Source of the DNA: Oscillospiraceae bacterium
GTDB lineage: Bacteria > Bacillota > Clostridia > Oscillospirales > Ruminococcaceae
Assembly: GCA_902363145.1 (NCBI GenBank)
Contig: CABIZB010000002.1
Coordinates: 124,001 to 188,000 of the forward strand
Direction: 5' to 3'
DNA length: 64,000 bases
The stretch's first letter is position 1. Every line of letters begins with the position of its first letter. Below, piece after piece: positions 1 to 7,967 of the stretch. The position numbers were made by a program, and so were the translations under genes. The notes beneath the pieces were generated by a model that ran no database searches, was not told the origin of the DNA, and saw only the letters and a program-made list of their open reading frames with translations.

Positions 1-1
1 A

Positions 2-727
2 TTCCTTACCATCACCATGATGGCAAACCAGAACGTTACGGGTCTTACCCTTACCATTTTCGGCACAGGTCTTTCAAACTTCATCGGCGAGCAGATGATA
101 ACCGCTTCGGAAACAGGAAACCTGAAGCTGCCCGAAAATGTATCGGCAGCGCTGAAAAACATTAAGATTCCTCTGCTTGGCGATATCCCCGTGCTGGGCG
201 GTGTGCTTTTCAACCAGAACATATTCACATATATCAGCATCGTAATTGCGATAATCATGTTCATCTACCTGAACAAGACAAAAACAGGTCTTAACCTGAG
301 GACTATCGGCGAAAGTCCCGCAGTTGCGGACGCTGTGGGAATAAACGTTGTGAAGTACAAGTACATCAACGTGCTTATCGGCGGCGGAATATGCGGCATC
401 GGCGGAGCGTTCTGCTCAATGGTAATAAACGGCGGCGTTTGGATGGCAAACAGCGTAAACGGACTGGGCTGGATAGCCGTTGCGCTGGTAATATTCGCAG
501 TATGGAACCCCGCAAAGGCAATATACGGCGCATACATCTTCGGCGCATTCATGGTGCTGAAATATTACTTCCCCAAAGACCTGGGATTTACCGTTCCCGA
601 ATCATTCTTTGATATGCTCCCCTACCTTGTAACGGCGCTGGTGCTTGTCATCACCTCCGTAAAGAAGTCCAAGGAGCGTTCACAGCCAGCTTCCTGCGGC
701 GTGAACTATTTCCGTGAGGAAAGATAA
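2..727 (+). CDS. ABC transporter permease, C-terminal part (5' end outside window)
   Basis: The open frame runs in from the window edge, so the N-terminus is missing; in-frame ATGs at 17 and 20 are internal. The visible 240 or so residues hold several hydrophobic segments and the NQNVTGLTLT stretch with the RTIGESPAVADAVGINV loop. Both are typical of inner-membrane permeases of the BMP/RbsC-like class (YufQ-type) that import nucleosides or simple sugars with a BmpA-like binding protein and an ATPase. Those partners would lie upstream, outside the window. The gene ends at TAA 725-727 and is followed at once by a strong terminator, so it is the last gene of its operon. Substrate cannot be read from this fragment. 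Confidence 0.8.
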   Translation, partial: FLTITMMANQNVTGLTLTIFGTGLSNFIGEQMITASETGNLKLPENVSAALKNIKIPLLGDIPVLGGVLFNQNIFTYISIVIAIIMFIYLNKTKTGLNLRTIGESPAVADAVGINVVKYKYINVLIGGGICGIGGAFCSMVINGGVWMANSVNGLGWIAVALVIFAVWNPAKAIYGAYIFGAFMVLKYYFPKDLGFTVPESFFDMLPYLVTALVLVITSVKKSKERSQPASCGVNYFREER

Positions 728-742
728 TTATACTAACCAAAA

Positions 743-779
743 CCGCCGTATCGGAAATATCCGATACGGCGGCATTTTT
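743..779 (+). terminator. Rho-independent terminator of the permease operon
   Basis: A perfect 12-bp stem (CCGCCGTATCGG, 743-754, against 761-772) with a 6-nt loop is followed by CATTTTT. It lies 15 nt after the permease stop. The T-run ends where MITE-A copy 1 begins. Confidence 0.92.
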
Positions 780-780
780 A

Positions 781-941
781 GAACCTGTCTTCACAAGCAT
801 ATGCGCACGTCTTTTCGGCAAATTTTGCCGCAGACTGCGTTAAAAATCCTTGCCGGGCGAAAGCCCGCCTGCGGATTTTTGCCTACTCTGCAACAAAATT
901 ATGCTCGAAAATCCGCACACATTTCTTATGAAGACAGGTTC
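781..941. mobile_element. MITE-A copy 1 (161 bp, TTA target duplication)
   Basis: A 161-bp unit starting GAACCTGTCTTCACAAG and ending in its near-perfect inverted complement (CTTATGAAGACAGGTTC). TTA occurs on both sides (778-780 and 942-944), as expected of a 3-bp target duplication. Inside are two perfect hairpins, CGGCAAA-T-TTTGCCG (816-830) and CGGGC-GAAA-GCCCG (854-867). There is no coding capacity. Almost identical 161-bp copies lie at 25255, 46885 and 55441. The right-hand TTA is also the stop codon (TAA on the minus strand) of the MATE gene. Size, inverted ends and TNA duplication suggest a MITE moved by an IS5/IS1031-type transposase; that source is inference. Confidence 0.9.
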
Positions 942-2276
942 TTATTTATCCAAGCCCTTTTGCACATAAGGCGTTTTAAGAAATCTATGGTAAAAGATAA
1001 ATCCGACTGTGGTTGTGATGATCTCCGTAACAGGGAATGTGAGCCAAAACCTTTCCAGTCCGAACCGTGAGAAGATATATCCCAGCGGAACGAACAGTAT
1101 GACCGTTCTTATAACTGTCAGCAATGAGCTTTTCACGCTGCTTCCCACCGCCTGAAAGAACACGGGGAAAATAAGCGACGTAACCATGGGGATAAAGCTT
1201 ATGCCGATTATCCTGAGCCCGAATGTTCCTATCGCCACCACCTGCTCGTCAGAACTGAACACCCTCAGCATCTGCTCGGGGATAACTGCAAAACATAATG
1301 TTCCCAGCGACATAAGCGCTATGCCGAATATGACCGAGGCGGACAATGTCTTTTTGCAGCGCTCGATATTGTGCGCCGCATAGTTGAAGCTTATGACAGG
1401 CACTATGCAGGTCTGCATTGCTCCCAGGGGGATAAAGAAGAAGGTCTGCCACTTGTAGTAAAGTCCCAGCGCTGTGACTGCCTGATCCGAAAAGCCTGAA
1501 AGTATAAGGTTAAGTCCAAGGATATAGAACGTGTATGCGGACTGCATAAGGATATTCGGCGTGCCCAGAGCGAATATGCGCTTTATGTATGCAGGGTATT
1601 TTCTCCTGTCGGGAGACCTGCGGAAGCCTTTTTTCATAACAACCAGCGCCGCAGCTATCTGACCCGCAACTGTGGCGGCAGCCGCTCCCGATATGCCCAT
1701 TTTGGGAAGCCCGAACATTCCGAAAATAAGCAGAGGGTCAAGGATAATGTTGGTGATCGCACCTATTATCTGCGCCGCCATAGGCGTTTTCATATCACCG
1801 TGAGCCTGCAGGATCTTTGTCCACACGCTTTCAAGGAAAAGCCCGAAGCTGAACACGCACACTATCCTGCCGTATGCGATAACATCGGCAATGACCGCAG
1901 GCGAGTCGGTGGACATTTTTGCATATGCGGGCATTATTGCATAGCACACAGCGGCAAACAGCAGCCACATCACCACAGCCAGCGGAGTTCCCACTCCCGC
2001 ATACTCGTCGGCTTCCTTTGTTCCGCCCGTGCCAAGCTTTGCTGCCATGGCGGTGTTTATTCCCACACCCGTTCCCACAGCAAAGGCTATCATCAGCAGC
2101 TGTATGGGATAGATTATTGAAAGGGCGGTAAGTCCCGAATCGGAAGCCCTGCCAACGAAAAAGCTGTCAACTATGTTATAAAGCGCCTGAATAAGCTGCG
2201 CCAGCATTACAGGCGGAGCAAGCTTCAGCAGAACTTTGCTTATCTTCTCCTTGCCAAGCAGTTCGTTTGTATCCAT
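942..2276 (-). CDS. MATE family multidrug/cation efflux transporter
   Basis: A 444-residue polytopic membrane protein, the usual length for MATE exporters, with about 12 hydrophobic segments. The N-terminal stretch KLAPPVMLAQLIQALYNIVD followed by SFFVGR is the family signature of the DinF/NorM-like branch common in Clostridia. These proteins export drugs or metabolites in exchange for Na+ or H+; the substrate here is unknown. The ATG at 2276 is preceded by GAAAGGAATGG and by its own promoter (2317-2345). The stop codon coincides with the target duplication of MITE-A copy 1, so the element sits directly behind the coding region. It is transcribed divergently from the hscC operon. Confidence 0.9.
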   Translation of the reverse strand: MDTNELLGKEKISKVLLKLAPPVMLAQLIQALYNIVDSFFVGRASDSGLTALSIIYPIQLLMIAFAVGTGVGINTAMAAKLGTGGTKEADEYAGVGTPLAVVMWLLFAAVCYAIMPAYAKMSTDSPAVIADVIAYGRIVCVFSFGLFLESVWTKILQAHGDMKTPMAAQIIGAITNIILDPLLIFGMFGLPKMGISGAAAATVAGQIAAALVVMKKGFRRSPDRRKYPAYIKRIFALGTPNILMQSAYTFYILGLNLILSGFSDQAVTALGLYYKWQTFFFIPLGAMQTCIVPVISFNYAAHNIERCKKTLSASVIFGIALMSLGTLCFAVIPEQMLRVFSSDEQVVAIGTFGLRIIGISFIPMVTSLIFPVFFQAVGSSVKSSLLTVIRTVILFVPLGYIFSRFGLERFWLTFPVTEIITTTVGFIFYHRFLKTPYVQKGLDK

Positions 2277-2316
2277 TTTATGACCATTCCTTTCGGAAAT
2301 AATATGCAGCTTTAAT

Positions 2317-2345
2317 ATAATATCACATCAGCATAAATATTTCAA
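2317..2345 (-). promoter_or_regulatory. Promoter of the MATE gene
   Basis: On the minus strand, TTGAAA (2340-2345) and TATTAT (2317-2322) are separated by 17 bp, about 40 nt before the start codon. Confidence 0.6.
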
Positions 2346-2400
2346 GCTGTGCCGACGCTGCTTGATGTGAACTTTATTCAATTAAAATCCCTGCAAATCA

Positions 2401-2430
2401 TTGACATCAATGTTACAATAGTGTTATAAT
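2401..2430 (+). promoter_or_regulatory. Consensus promoter of the hscC operon
   Basis: Perfect TTGACA (2401-2406) and TATAAT (2425-2430) boxes are 18 bp apart, with the start codon 27 nt downstream. I see no CIRCE-type operator (TTAGCACTC inverted repeat), so control by HrcA is not indicated. Confidence 0.8.
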
Positions 2431-2457
2431 CATTAAAAGACATTTTTGGGGGTAATT

Positions 2458-4134
2458 ATGGCTATCATAGGAATTGATCTGGGAACTACAAACAGCCTTG
2501 CCGTATGCTACAGGAACGAAAAGGCTGAGATTATAAAAAACAGTCTGGGAGATAACTATCTTCCCTCTGTTGTCAGCATTGACGACAATGGCGAGATACT
2601 TGTGGGCAGGGTGGCAAAGGAGCGGCTTATATCCCACCCCAGCGCCACAGCGGCAGAGTTCAAGCGGATAATGGGTCTGCGCCAGACCGTAACTCTCAGC
2701 GGACGGAGCTTCTCTCCCGAGGAGCTGTCCTCCCTTGTGCTGCGCAGGATAAAGGAAGATGCGGAAGCCTATCTGGGCGAGCCTGTGACCGAGGCTGTCA
2801 TCAGCGTGCCCGCATATTTTGACGATAACTGCCGAACCGCCACCAAGCTTGCCGCAAAGCTTTCCGGCATTTATGTTGAAAGGCTGGTAAATGAGCCATC
2901 CGCCGCAGCACTTGCCTATCAGGCACGCCACGGCTTCGGGGACGGCACATATATGATAGTGGATTTCGGCGGAGGCACCCTTGATATCTCCATAGTCGAT
3001 TCCTTTGACAGCGTTATGGAGATACTTGCCGTTGCAGGCGACAATCATCTGGGCGGTAAGGACTTTAACGAAGCCATTGCCTACTACTTCTGCAAGGAAA
3101 ACGGCATTGACATGAACACCCTCTCCCCCGATGACAAGGCGATAGTATATAGGCTGGCAGAGGAATGCAAAATATCCCTTACCACCCAGCCAATGGCAAT
3201 GATGATAGCAAACATCGGCGGCAAGCAGCTTTCGCTGACCCTTGACAACAACAAGCTCATAGAGGTCTGCTCCGCAGTGTTTGAAAGAGTGGCATCGCCT
3301 GTAAGAAAAGCGCTCCACGACAGCCGTCTCAGTATTGATGATATCGACGATATAATACTTGTGGGCGGCTCATGCAAAATGCCCACAGTCAGGGCGTTCA
3401 TCGAAAAGATAACAGGCAAGCGCCCCTGTACAGATATCGACCCGGATACTGCCATTGCTCAGGGAGCAGGCATTTTTGCAGGCATAAAGGACAGAAACGA
3501 CAAGCTGAAAGACATTATCCTCACCGATATCTGCCCCTTTTCCCTGGGAACGGACGTTCTTGACATACAGAGCCGTGAATCGGTAATGGACTTCATCATC
3601 GACCGCAACTCTCCCCTGCCCACCAGCCGTGAGCATATCTACAGCGCCGTGAACGACGGTCAGACCGTGTCAAAGTTCAAGTTCTATCAGGGCGAGAGCC
3701 GTGTGCCCTCACGCAACCTGTACATAGGCGAGCTTTGTGTAAAGCACCCGCCTGCACGAAAGCATCAGCCCACCTGCACCGCCCGCATGACCTATGACAT
3801 CAACGGGATACTTGTGGTCGATGTCACCACTTTAGCGGATAATAAGCACTACAGCCACGTAATGCTCAGCAGTTCAAACAACATGAGCGATGAGGAGATA
3901 AACGCCGCCCTCAAAAAAATGGAAACTCTTAAAATAAGCCCTGCGGACAAGGAAGAGAACCGTCTGCTCATTGCCCGTGCCGAGCGCATTTATGAGGAAG
4001 CTCTGCCCGAGGAGCGCTATATGATAGACAATGCTCTGAGCAGCTTCAAGGCAGCACTTAATATGCAGAACAACCGCCGCATTCACGAAGCTGCGGAGGA
4101 TCTGACCGCTCTTCTGGACAATCTGGAATACTGA
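2458..4134 (+). CDS. hscC: HscC-type Hsp70 family chaperone
   Basis: A 558-residue Hsp70, shorter than DnaK (about 610-640) and close to E. coli HscC (about 556). The ATPase domain opens with GIDLGTTNS and has the phosphate-2 loop VDFGGGTLDISIVD and VGGSCKMP. The substrate-binding part contains ILTDICPFSLG and YDINGILVVDV, as in HscC, and the lid is short. I chose ATG 2458 because GGGGGT lies at the right distance; an in-frame TTG at 2446 overlaps that site. It is followed by two J-domain-like genes with a 1-nt gap to the first. That matches E. coli, where hscC neighbours the membrane-anchored J proteins DjlB/DjlC. The client proteins are unknown. The HscC assignment rests on remembered family features. 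Confidence 0.85.
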   Translation: MAIIGIDLGTTNSLAVCYRNEKAEIIKNSLGDNYLPSVVSIDDNGEILVGRVAKERLISHPSATAAEFKRIMGLRQTVTLSGRSFSPEELSSLVLRRIKEDAEAYLGEPVTEAVISVPAYFDDNCRTATKLAAKLSGIYVERLVNEPSAAALAYQARHGFGDGTYMIVDFGGGTLDISIVDSFDSVMEILAVAGDNHLGGKDFNEAIAYYFCKENGIDMNTLSPDDKAIVYRLAEECKISLTTQPMAMMIANIGGKQLSLTLDNNKLIEVCSAVFERVASPVRKALHDSRLSIDDIDDIILVGGSCKMPTVRAFIEKITGKRPCTDIDPDTAIAQGAGIFAGIKDRNDKLKDIILTDICPFSLGTDVLDIQSRESVMDFIIDRNSPLPTSREHIYSAVNDGQTVSKFKFYQGESRVPSRNLYIGELCVKHPPARKHQPTCTARMTYDINGILVVDVTTLADNKHYSHVMLSSSNNMSDEEINAALKKMETLKISPADKEENRLLIARAERIYEEALPEERYMIDNALSSFKAALNMQNNRRIHEAAEDLTALLDNLEY

Positions 4135-4135
4135 T

Positions 4136-4885
4136 ATGTGGAATATACTTGGAATTGAGCCTACAAAGGACATAAGGGAGATAAAGCGTGCCTATGCCCG
4201 CCTTGCAAAGCAGTACAATCCCGAGGAACACCCCGAGGAGTTCAAGCGGATATTTGACGCTTACAAGTCCGCCTCTGCCCTGGCAAGATCGGTAAATGAG
4301 CGCCGCAGCGATCCGATCGTTACGATCACAGCAGCCGCTCCCGAAGTGAAAGAGCAGGAACAGCTACAGCCTGAGCAGCATGAGCAGTCAGAACAGACTG
4401 AGTTCAACTTCACCTCCGTGGATATTTTCCCCGACTTTGAGATAACTCCACAGCTGGCTCAGGAAAAGTTTTTGCAGAACATTGCTCTCATACTTTCCGA
4501 CAAAAACAAGCGTGACGATATCTCCTGCTGGAAATGGCTGCTGGGAAAGCCCACATTTCTGTCCGTATGCGATGACAAGGGCTTCAGAAAAAAGGCTCAG
4601 AAGCTGCTTGACAAGGAGCTTCTTGCGCCGAATGTATCATCATACATTGCAAGCAGGTTCAGCCGTGGCTCACGGGCTTTGCCGCAGAAAAAGGGCGACA
4701 AATGGGCGGTTTACATCTCCCACAGCGGCAAAAAACCCCCGGAAAGCTACAAGGTGCCAAGCTATATGGGCGGCCCAAGCCTGCTTCATCGCACCGCTCC
4801 GCAGCTTATGACCATGGTTATCATATCTTTGATATTCTTTGCTCTTGTACTGGCAGGCAGCCTGTTACAGCAGTATTTTTCATAA
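4136..4885 (+). CDS. Membrane-anchored degenerate J-domain protein (DjlB/DjlC-like), first copy
   Basis: 249 residues. Residues 1-50 form a J-domain-like helix pair beginning WNILGIEPTKDIREIKRAYA and ending in the FKRIFDAYKSA helix. Where J proteins have the Hsp70-activating HPD tripeptide, this one has NPE (QYNPEEHPEEF), so contact with Hsp70 may differ from the classical mode. A Glu/Gln-rich linker (about 65-85), a middle domain and a single C-terminal membrane segment (about 228-246) follow, placing the protein in the inner membrane with its J domain in the cytosol. It begins 1 nt after the hscC stop, so it is translationally coupled. A partner role for HscC is inferred from position and from the E. 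coli arrangement. Confidence 0.8.
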   Translation: MWNILGIEPTKDIREIKRAYARLAKQYNPEEHPEEFKRIFDAYKSASALARSVNERRSDPIVTITAAAPEVKEQEQLQPEQHEQSEQTEFNFTSVDIFPDFEITPQLAQEKFLQNIALILSDKNKRDDISCWKWLLGKPTFLSVCDDKGFRKKAQKLLDKELLAPNVSSYIASRFSRGSRALPQKKGDKWAVYISHSGKKPPESYKVPSYMGGPSLLHRTAPQLMTMVIISLIFFALVLAGSLLQQYFS

Positions 4886-4916
4886 GCCAAAACTAACGAA
4901 AGGCATTTACATATAA

Positions 4917-6611
4917 ATGTGGAATATACTTGGAATTGAACCTACAAAGGACATAAAAACCATAAAAGCGGCTTACGCAAAGCTTGCAAAGCAGTACAAT
5001 CCCGAAGAACACCCCGAGGAGTTCAAGCGGATATTTGACGCTTACAAGTCTGCCTGCGCATATGCACGTTCGAAGAACACGCCAGAGCCGCAGAAGCCCG
5101 ACACCACCCAAGAGGGTCTGAACCTTTCCTTTGCACCAAAACAGGAGCCGTCTCAGTCAGATGAAAACGGGCAGGAAAATGCCTTTGATTTCTCCAATGT
5201 AAATGATGGCGCAAAGCCTCAGCCGCAAAGGGAAGATAAAAAAGAGAATAATGCCCTTGACTTTTCCTCTGTAGATGAAGCACCAAAGCCTGACGCCGAC
5301 GATGAAGAAATCTGCGGCTTTGATTTCAGCTCCCTTGACCCCGAAAAGCTCAATCAGACAGATGAAGAGCGCATGGAAGCTATGCGGAAGTTCTATCTTG
5401 AAAAGATACGCCGCATGGTAATGAAAAAATCCACTGCCGACAATTATCAGCTGTGGTACGAGCTGCTGAACAGCCACGACTTTTCCCGTCTGGCAGCAGA
5501 TGAGGACTTCCGCCTGGAAGCCACCTCGCTGCTTTACCGCACCACATACACCAAGGAAGTGGCAAACCTTATCGCCTACTGCTTCGGTCACGGCGCTTCA
5601 TACATCTGCGTCAACTCCATTTCCAACGAGTGGCAGGTTCGGCTGATAACACCTAAGGCATCACGCCGCCGCACACGCTTTATATCCGAAAGCCCCTCAA
5701 ATATGCCCAAATGGGTGGGCGTTGCAGCCGTCATCATAGCTATCATGCTGTTTATCGTCTGGCCCATGTCTATACTCGCCTCGGACAACAGCTCATCGAA
5801 CAGAATGCCTGAATACACTCCGCAGGAGCAGGCACATGACCCTGACGAATATCTTATCGACGCATTTGTAGATGCCGCCAACGACCATTCCTATGACCTT
5901 GAAACCCTTTACCCCATGTGCGTGGGCAAGTGGGAAAATGAGCAGGGATATATCATCATTGACGAAAGCTACGGATATGCGCTGTGTTTCAACGGCGACA
6001 CTGCCGCAGGCTCCGTTTCCGCAGTTCCCGCCGAAAAGGGCACAACGGTTTATGCCAGCCTTACATCGGATAATCCAAAATATGACGGCACCCTGCTCGG
6101 CATAGTTTTAATTTCAAAGGACGGCAAAAGTCTTTCCGTCATATTCCCCGACAAAACCACCACCGTTATGTATAAGGCTGATGAAGCGGAAACGGAAGTG
6201 ACCGCCGCACAGACCGAAGAGACGCAGGCGGAGACCTCACAAACGGAAGACGAAGGAATATCCGAAAGCTATGATATCGACGGCTTTTCCGTAACAGTCA
6301 CTGCCTACAAGGATAAGTCCTACACCGATATAGACATGACAAACACAAGCGATAAACCCAGTCTCAGCGCTCCAAAGGTGCTTTATGAAAATCGCTTCTT
6401 TGAGGACTGCACCGAAGCAATGCTCTACTACCCCAGCGGAATGTGCGAAAGGGTGCCGATAAACGACGGCATACCCGACACGCAGAACAACGAGGTCTAT
6501 CTCCCCGTGCTGTGGGAGGACACTGACAAGTACAGGCAGGACGACATCACAAGTCTCAGGCGGGTCGAACCGGGCGAAACCATGAGCGCCCGCTGCATTT
6601 TTGAGAAATAA
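4917..6611 (+). CDS. Membrane-anchored degenerate J-domain protein, second copy with long extracytoplasmic domain
   Basis: 564 residues. The first 50 are nearly identical to the preceding protein, including NPE in place of HPD, which points to tandem duplication. After an acidic, low-complexity linker (about 55-150) with repeated FDFSS/LDFSS motifs comes a helical domain, then one membrane segment (about 263-287). About 275 residues would lie outside the cell if the N-terminus is cytosolic. They include a beta-rich region and a Thr/Glu-rich linker near 425-445. The start is 31 nt after the previous gene, with AACGAAAGGC upstream as ribosome site. It is probably a second HscC partner that couples an external domain to the cytosolic chaperone; I do not recognise the external domain. 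Confidence 0.75.
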   Translation: MWNILGIEPTKDIKTIKAAYAKLAKQYNPEEHPEEFKRIFDAYKSACAYARSKNTPEPQKPDTTQEGLNLSFAPKQEPSQSDENGQENAFDFSNVNDGAKPQPQREDKKENNALDFSSVDEAPKPDADDEEICGFDFSSLDPEKLNQTDEERMEAMRKFYLEKIRRMVMKKSTADNYQLWYELLNSHDFSRLAADEDFRLEATSLLYRTTYTKEVANLIAYCFGHGASYICVNSISNEWQVRLITPKASRRRTRFISESPSNMPKWVGVAAVIIAIMLFIVWPMSILASDNSSSNRMPEYTPQEQAHDPDEYLIDAFVDAANDHSYDLETLYPMCVGKWENEQGYIIIDESYGYALCFNGDTAAGSVSAVPAEKGTTVYASLTSDNPKYDGTLLGIVLISKDGKSLSVIFPDKTTTVMYKADEAETEVTAAQTEETQAETSQTEDEGISESYDIDGFSVTVTAYKDKSYTDIDMTNTSDKPSLSAPKVLYENRFFEDCTEAMLYYPSGMCERVPINDGIPDTQNNEVYLPVLWEDTDKYRQDDITSLRRVEPGETMSARCIFEK

Positions 6612-6616
6612 TATCA

Positions 6617-6658
6617 AACAGGGCTGCTGCGGATATACCGTAACAGCCCTGTTTCTTG
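6617..6658 (+). terminator. Terminator of the hscC operon
   Basis: A 10-bp stem AACAGGGCTG (6617-6626) / CAGCCCTGTT (6643-6652) with a 16-nt loop and a short T-rich tail, a few nt after the stop codon. Confidence 0.75.
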
Positions 6659-6700
6659 CATTATTACTTTTTTCAATGAGATACTTTTGATGATCTTATA

Positions 6701-6796
6701 CTAATCACCAATAAAACTATAGACAAAAAATCATCGCATAATACATATACGCAAGATTATGCTCAATTTTTTGTATAGTTTTTAATTGGTGCTTAG
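6701..6796. mobile_element. MITE-B copy 1 (96 bp, TA flanks)
   Basis: A unit from CTAATCACCAAT to ATTGGTGCTTAG with near-perfect inverted ends continuing through ACTATA(GA)CAAAAAAT, flanked by TA on both sides (6699-6700, 6797-6798). Close relatives lie at 34670, 39700 and 44960. There is no coding capacity. TA flanks and long inverted repeats are what IS630/Tc1-mariner-type transposases leave, so this is probably a MITE of that class. It fills part of the gene-free stretch 6612-7062; the rest holds only the terminators listed. Confidence 0.85.
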
Positions 6797-6839
6797 TATC
6801 AGCAGGTTGTCTTTCAGTAAGTCCATAGCTATTTCTCCA

Positions 6840-6877
6840 AAAAATAAAGCCAGATAAGAATAACATCTTATCTGGCT
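6840..6877 (-). terminator. Intrinsic terminator reading leftward
   Basis: A perfect 11-bp stem AGCCAGATAAG (6848-6858) / CTTATCTGGCT (6867-6877). On the minus strand it is followed by TTATTTTTT. It would stop transcripts leaving the esterase gene that pass the weaker hairpin at 7046. Confidence 0.7.
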
Positions 6878-7045
6878 CATGATGATCATGTCCATCCGGG
6901 AATCTCACTTAAAAAGTGAAACACATTGCAAGGTGCTTGTATGCACCGTCCGACTTTGCTGATTATAGCAAATGATATATGCAATGTCTATATTTATATC
7001 CACGACTTATTTTTTGACTGTTAGTGTGTTTTTGTGCAAAATCAC

Positions 7046-7059
7046 GGCGGCGAACCGCC
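7046..7059 (-). terminator. Short hairpin just after the esterase stop
   Basis: On the minus strand GGCGG-TTCG-CCGCC forms a 5-bp stem with a stable UUCG loop, 4 nt after the stop codon, followed by GTGATTTTG. It is a weak terminator or an mRNA 3' end protector. Confidence 0.45.
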
Positions 7060-7062
7060 TAT

Positions 7063-7845
7063 TTACCCGAACATCATCTCGCCAAACTTTATGGCATATT
7101 CGTTCCAGAAAGTCATATCATGACCGCCCTTGCTTTCAAGATATATGTGCTTTGCGCCTATGCTGTCAAGGAACAAGTGGAACTGCCTGTTTTCAGCCAG
7201 AAGAAAGTCCTCCGTTCCGCAGGCCATGAATATCTCGGGAAACCTGCCGCTTTTGTGAAGTCTTTCCGCCAGCACCTCGGGATTGTTGTCGCTTTGTTCC
7301 ACGGTATCAAGGTCGCCGAAGCAGCTGCGGTAATAGTCATAATTGGCAACGCCGTTGTTCTCCCCCTCTTTCATGTGTGCGATCTGGTGCACTATCAGCG
7401 CAGAGGAAAGAGCTGTGACCTTGCCGAAATTATCAGGGTACGCAAATGCCGTGTGAAGTGCGCCGAAGCCGCCCATGGAAAGCCCCATTATATATGTCTC
7501 ATCGGCGCTCATTGCCAGACCGAAGGTCTTTCGCACATATCTTACCAGCTCATCACCCACATAGGTGCAGAACTTCCGCCCTGTGGCAGCTCCGTTCAGC
7601 CAGAAGGAATTCTCGCCGCTGGGCATGACCACGGCAAAATTATACTTCTCCGCCACCCATGTCGGCATCCAGTTGAAAGCCTTATCCGTGTAGCCATGGA
7701 GCAGAAAAAGAGTTTTCATTTTCCGCTTTGAATACTCCGTTTCCTCCCGTGGGATATCCGCACGAAAATCATTCGGGATAAACATTTTAAAAGTAACGCT
7801 GCGCATCAGCGAATTTGAAAAGAAGTCTATTGAAATATCAGCCAT
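7063..7845 (-). CDS. Alpha/beta-hydrolase esterase (tributyrin esterase EstA-like)
   Basis: 260 residues with a complete alpha/beta-hydrolase core. FLLHGYTD forms the oxyanion region, GLSMGGFGA carries the nucleophilic Ser, an Asp lies near GTEDF and the His in GGHDMTFW. The order and spacing match the EstA/esterase-D group, which cleaves short acyl esters and, in gut bacteria, acetylated or feruloylated sugars. No signal peptide is visible, so the enzyme is probably cytosolic. The ATG at 7845 follows a clear ribosome site (AAAAGGGGGC). The gene is divergent from the recombinase gene and is monocistronic. The substrate is not deducible. Confidence 0.85.
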   Translation of the reverse strand: MADISIDFFSNSLMRSVTFKMFIPNDFRADIPREETEYSKRKMKTLFLLHGYTDKAFNWMPTWVAEKYNFAVVMPSGENSFWLNGAATGRKFCTYVGDELVRYVRKTFGLAMSADETYIMGLSMGGFGALHTAFAYPDNFGKVTALSSALIVHQIAHMKEGENNGVANYDYYRSCFGDLDTVEQSDNNPEVLAERLHKSGRFPEIFMACGTEDFLLAENRQFHLFLDSIGAKHIYLESKGGHDMTFWNEYAIKFGEMMFG

Positions 7846-7967
7846 AAAAAAGCCCCCTTTTCAAATATTATACGTTATTATAATACCTTTGTAAAGAACA
7901 TTAAAGAAAAAATCCCCTTATTTGCCTTATAATAAATAGAAAATTATTATATAAGGAGTTATGTAAA

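Noticed and set aside
781..941. CRISPR-like or REP-like interpretation of the 161-bp repeats
   Set aside because: The copies are dispersed over 55 kb, lack regular spacers, and have terminal inverted repeats with target duplications.
2446..2457. Upstream TTG as start for the HscC-type chaperone
   Set aside because: The TTG overlaps the GGGGGT ribosome site; the ATG at 2458 begins the conserved AIIGIDLGTTNS.
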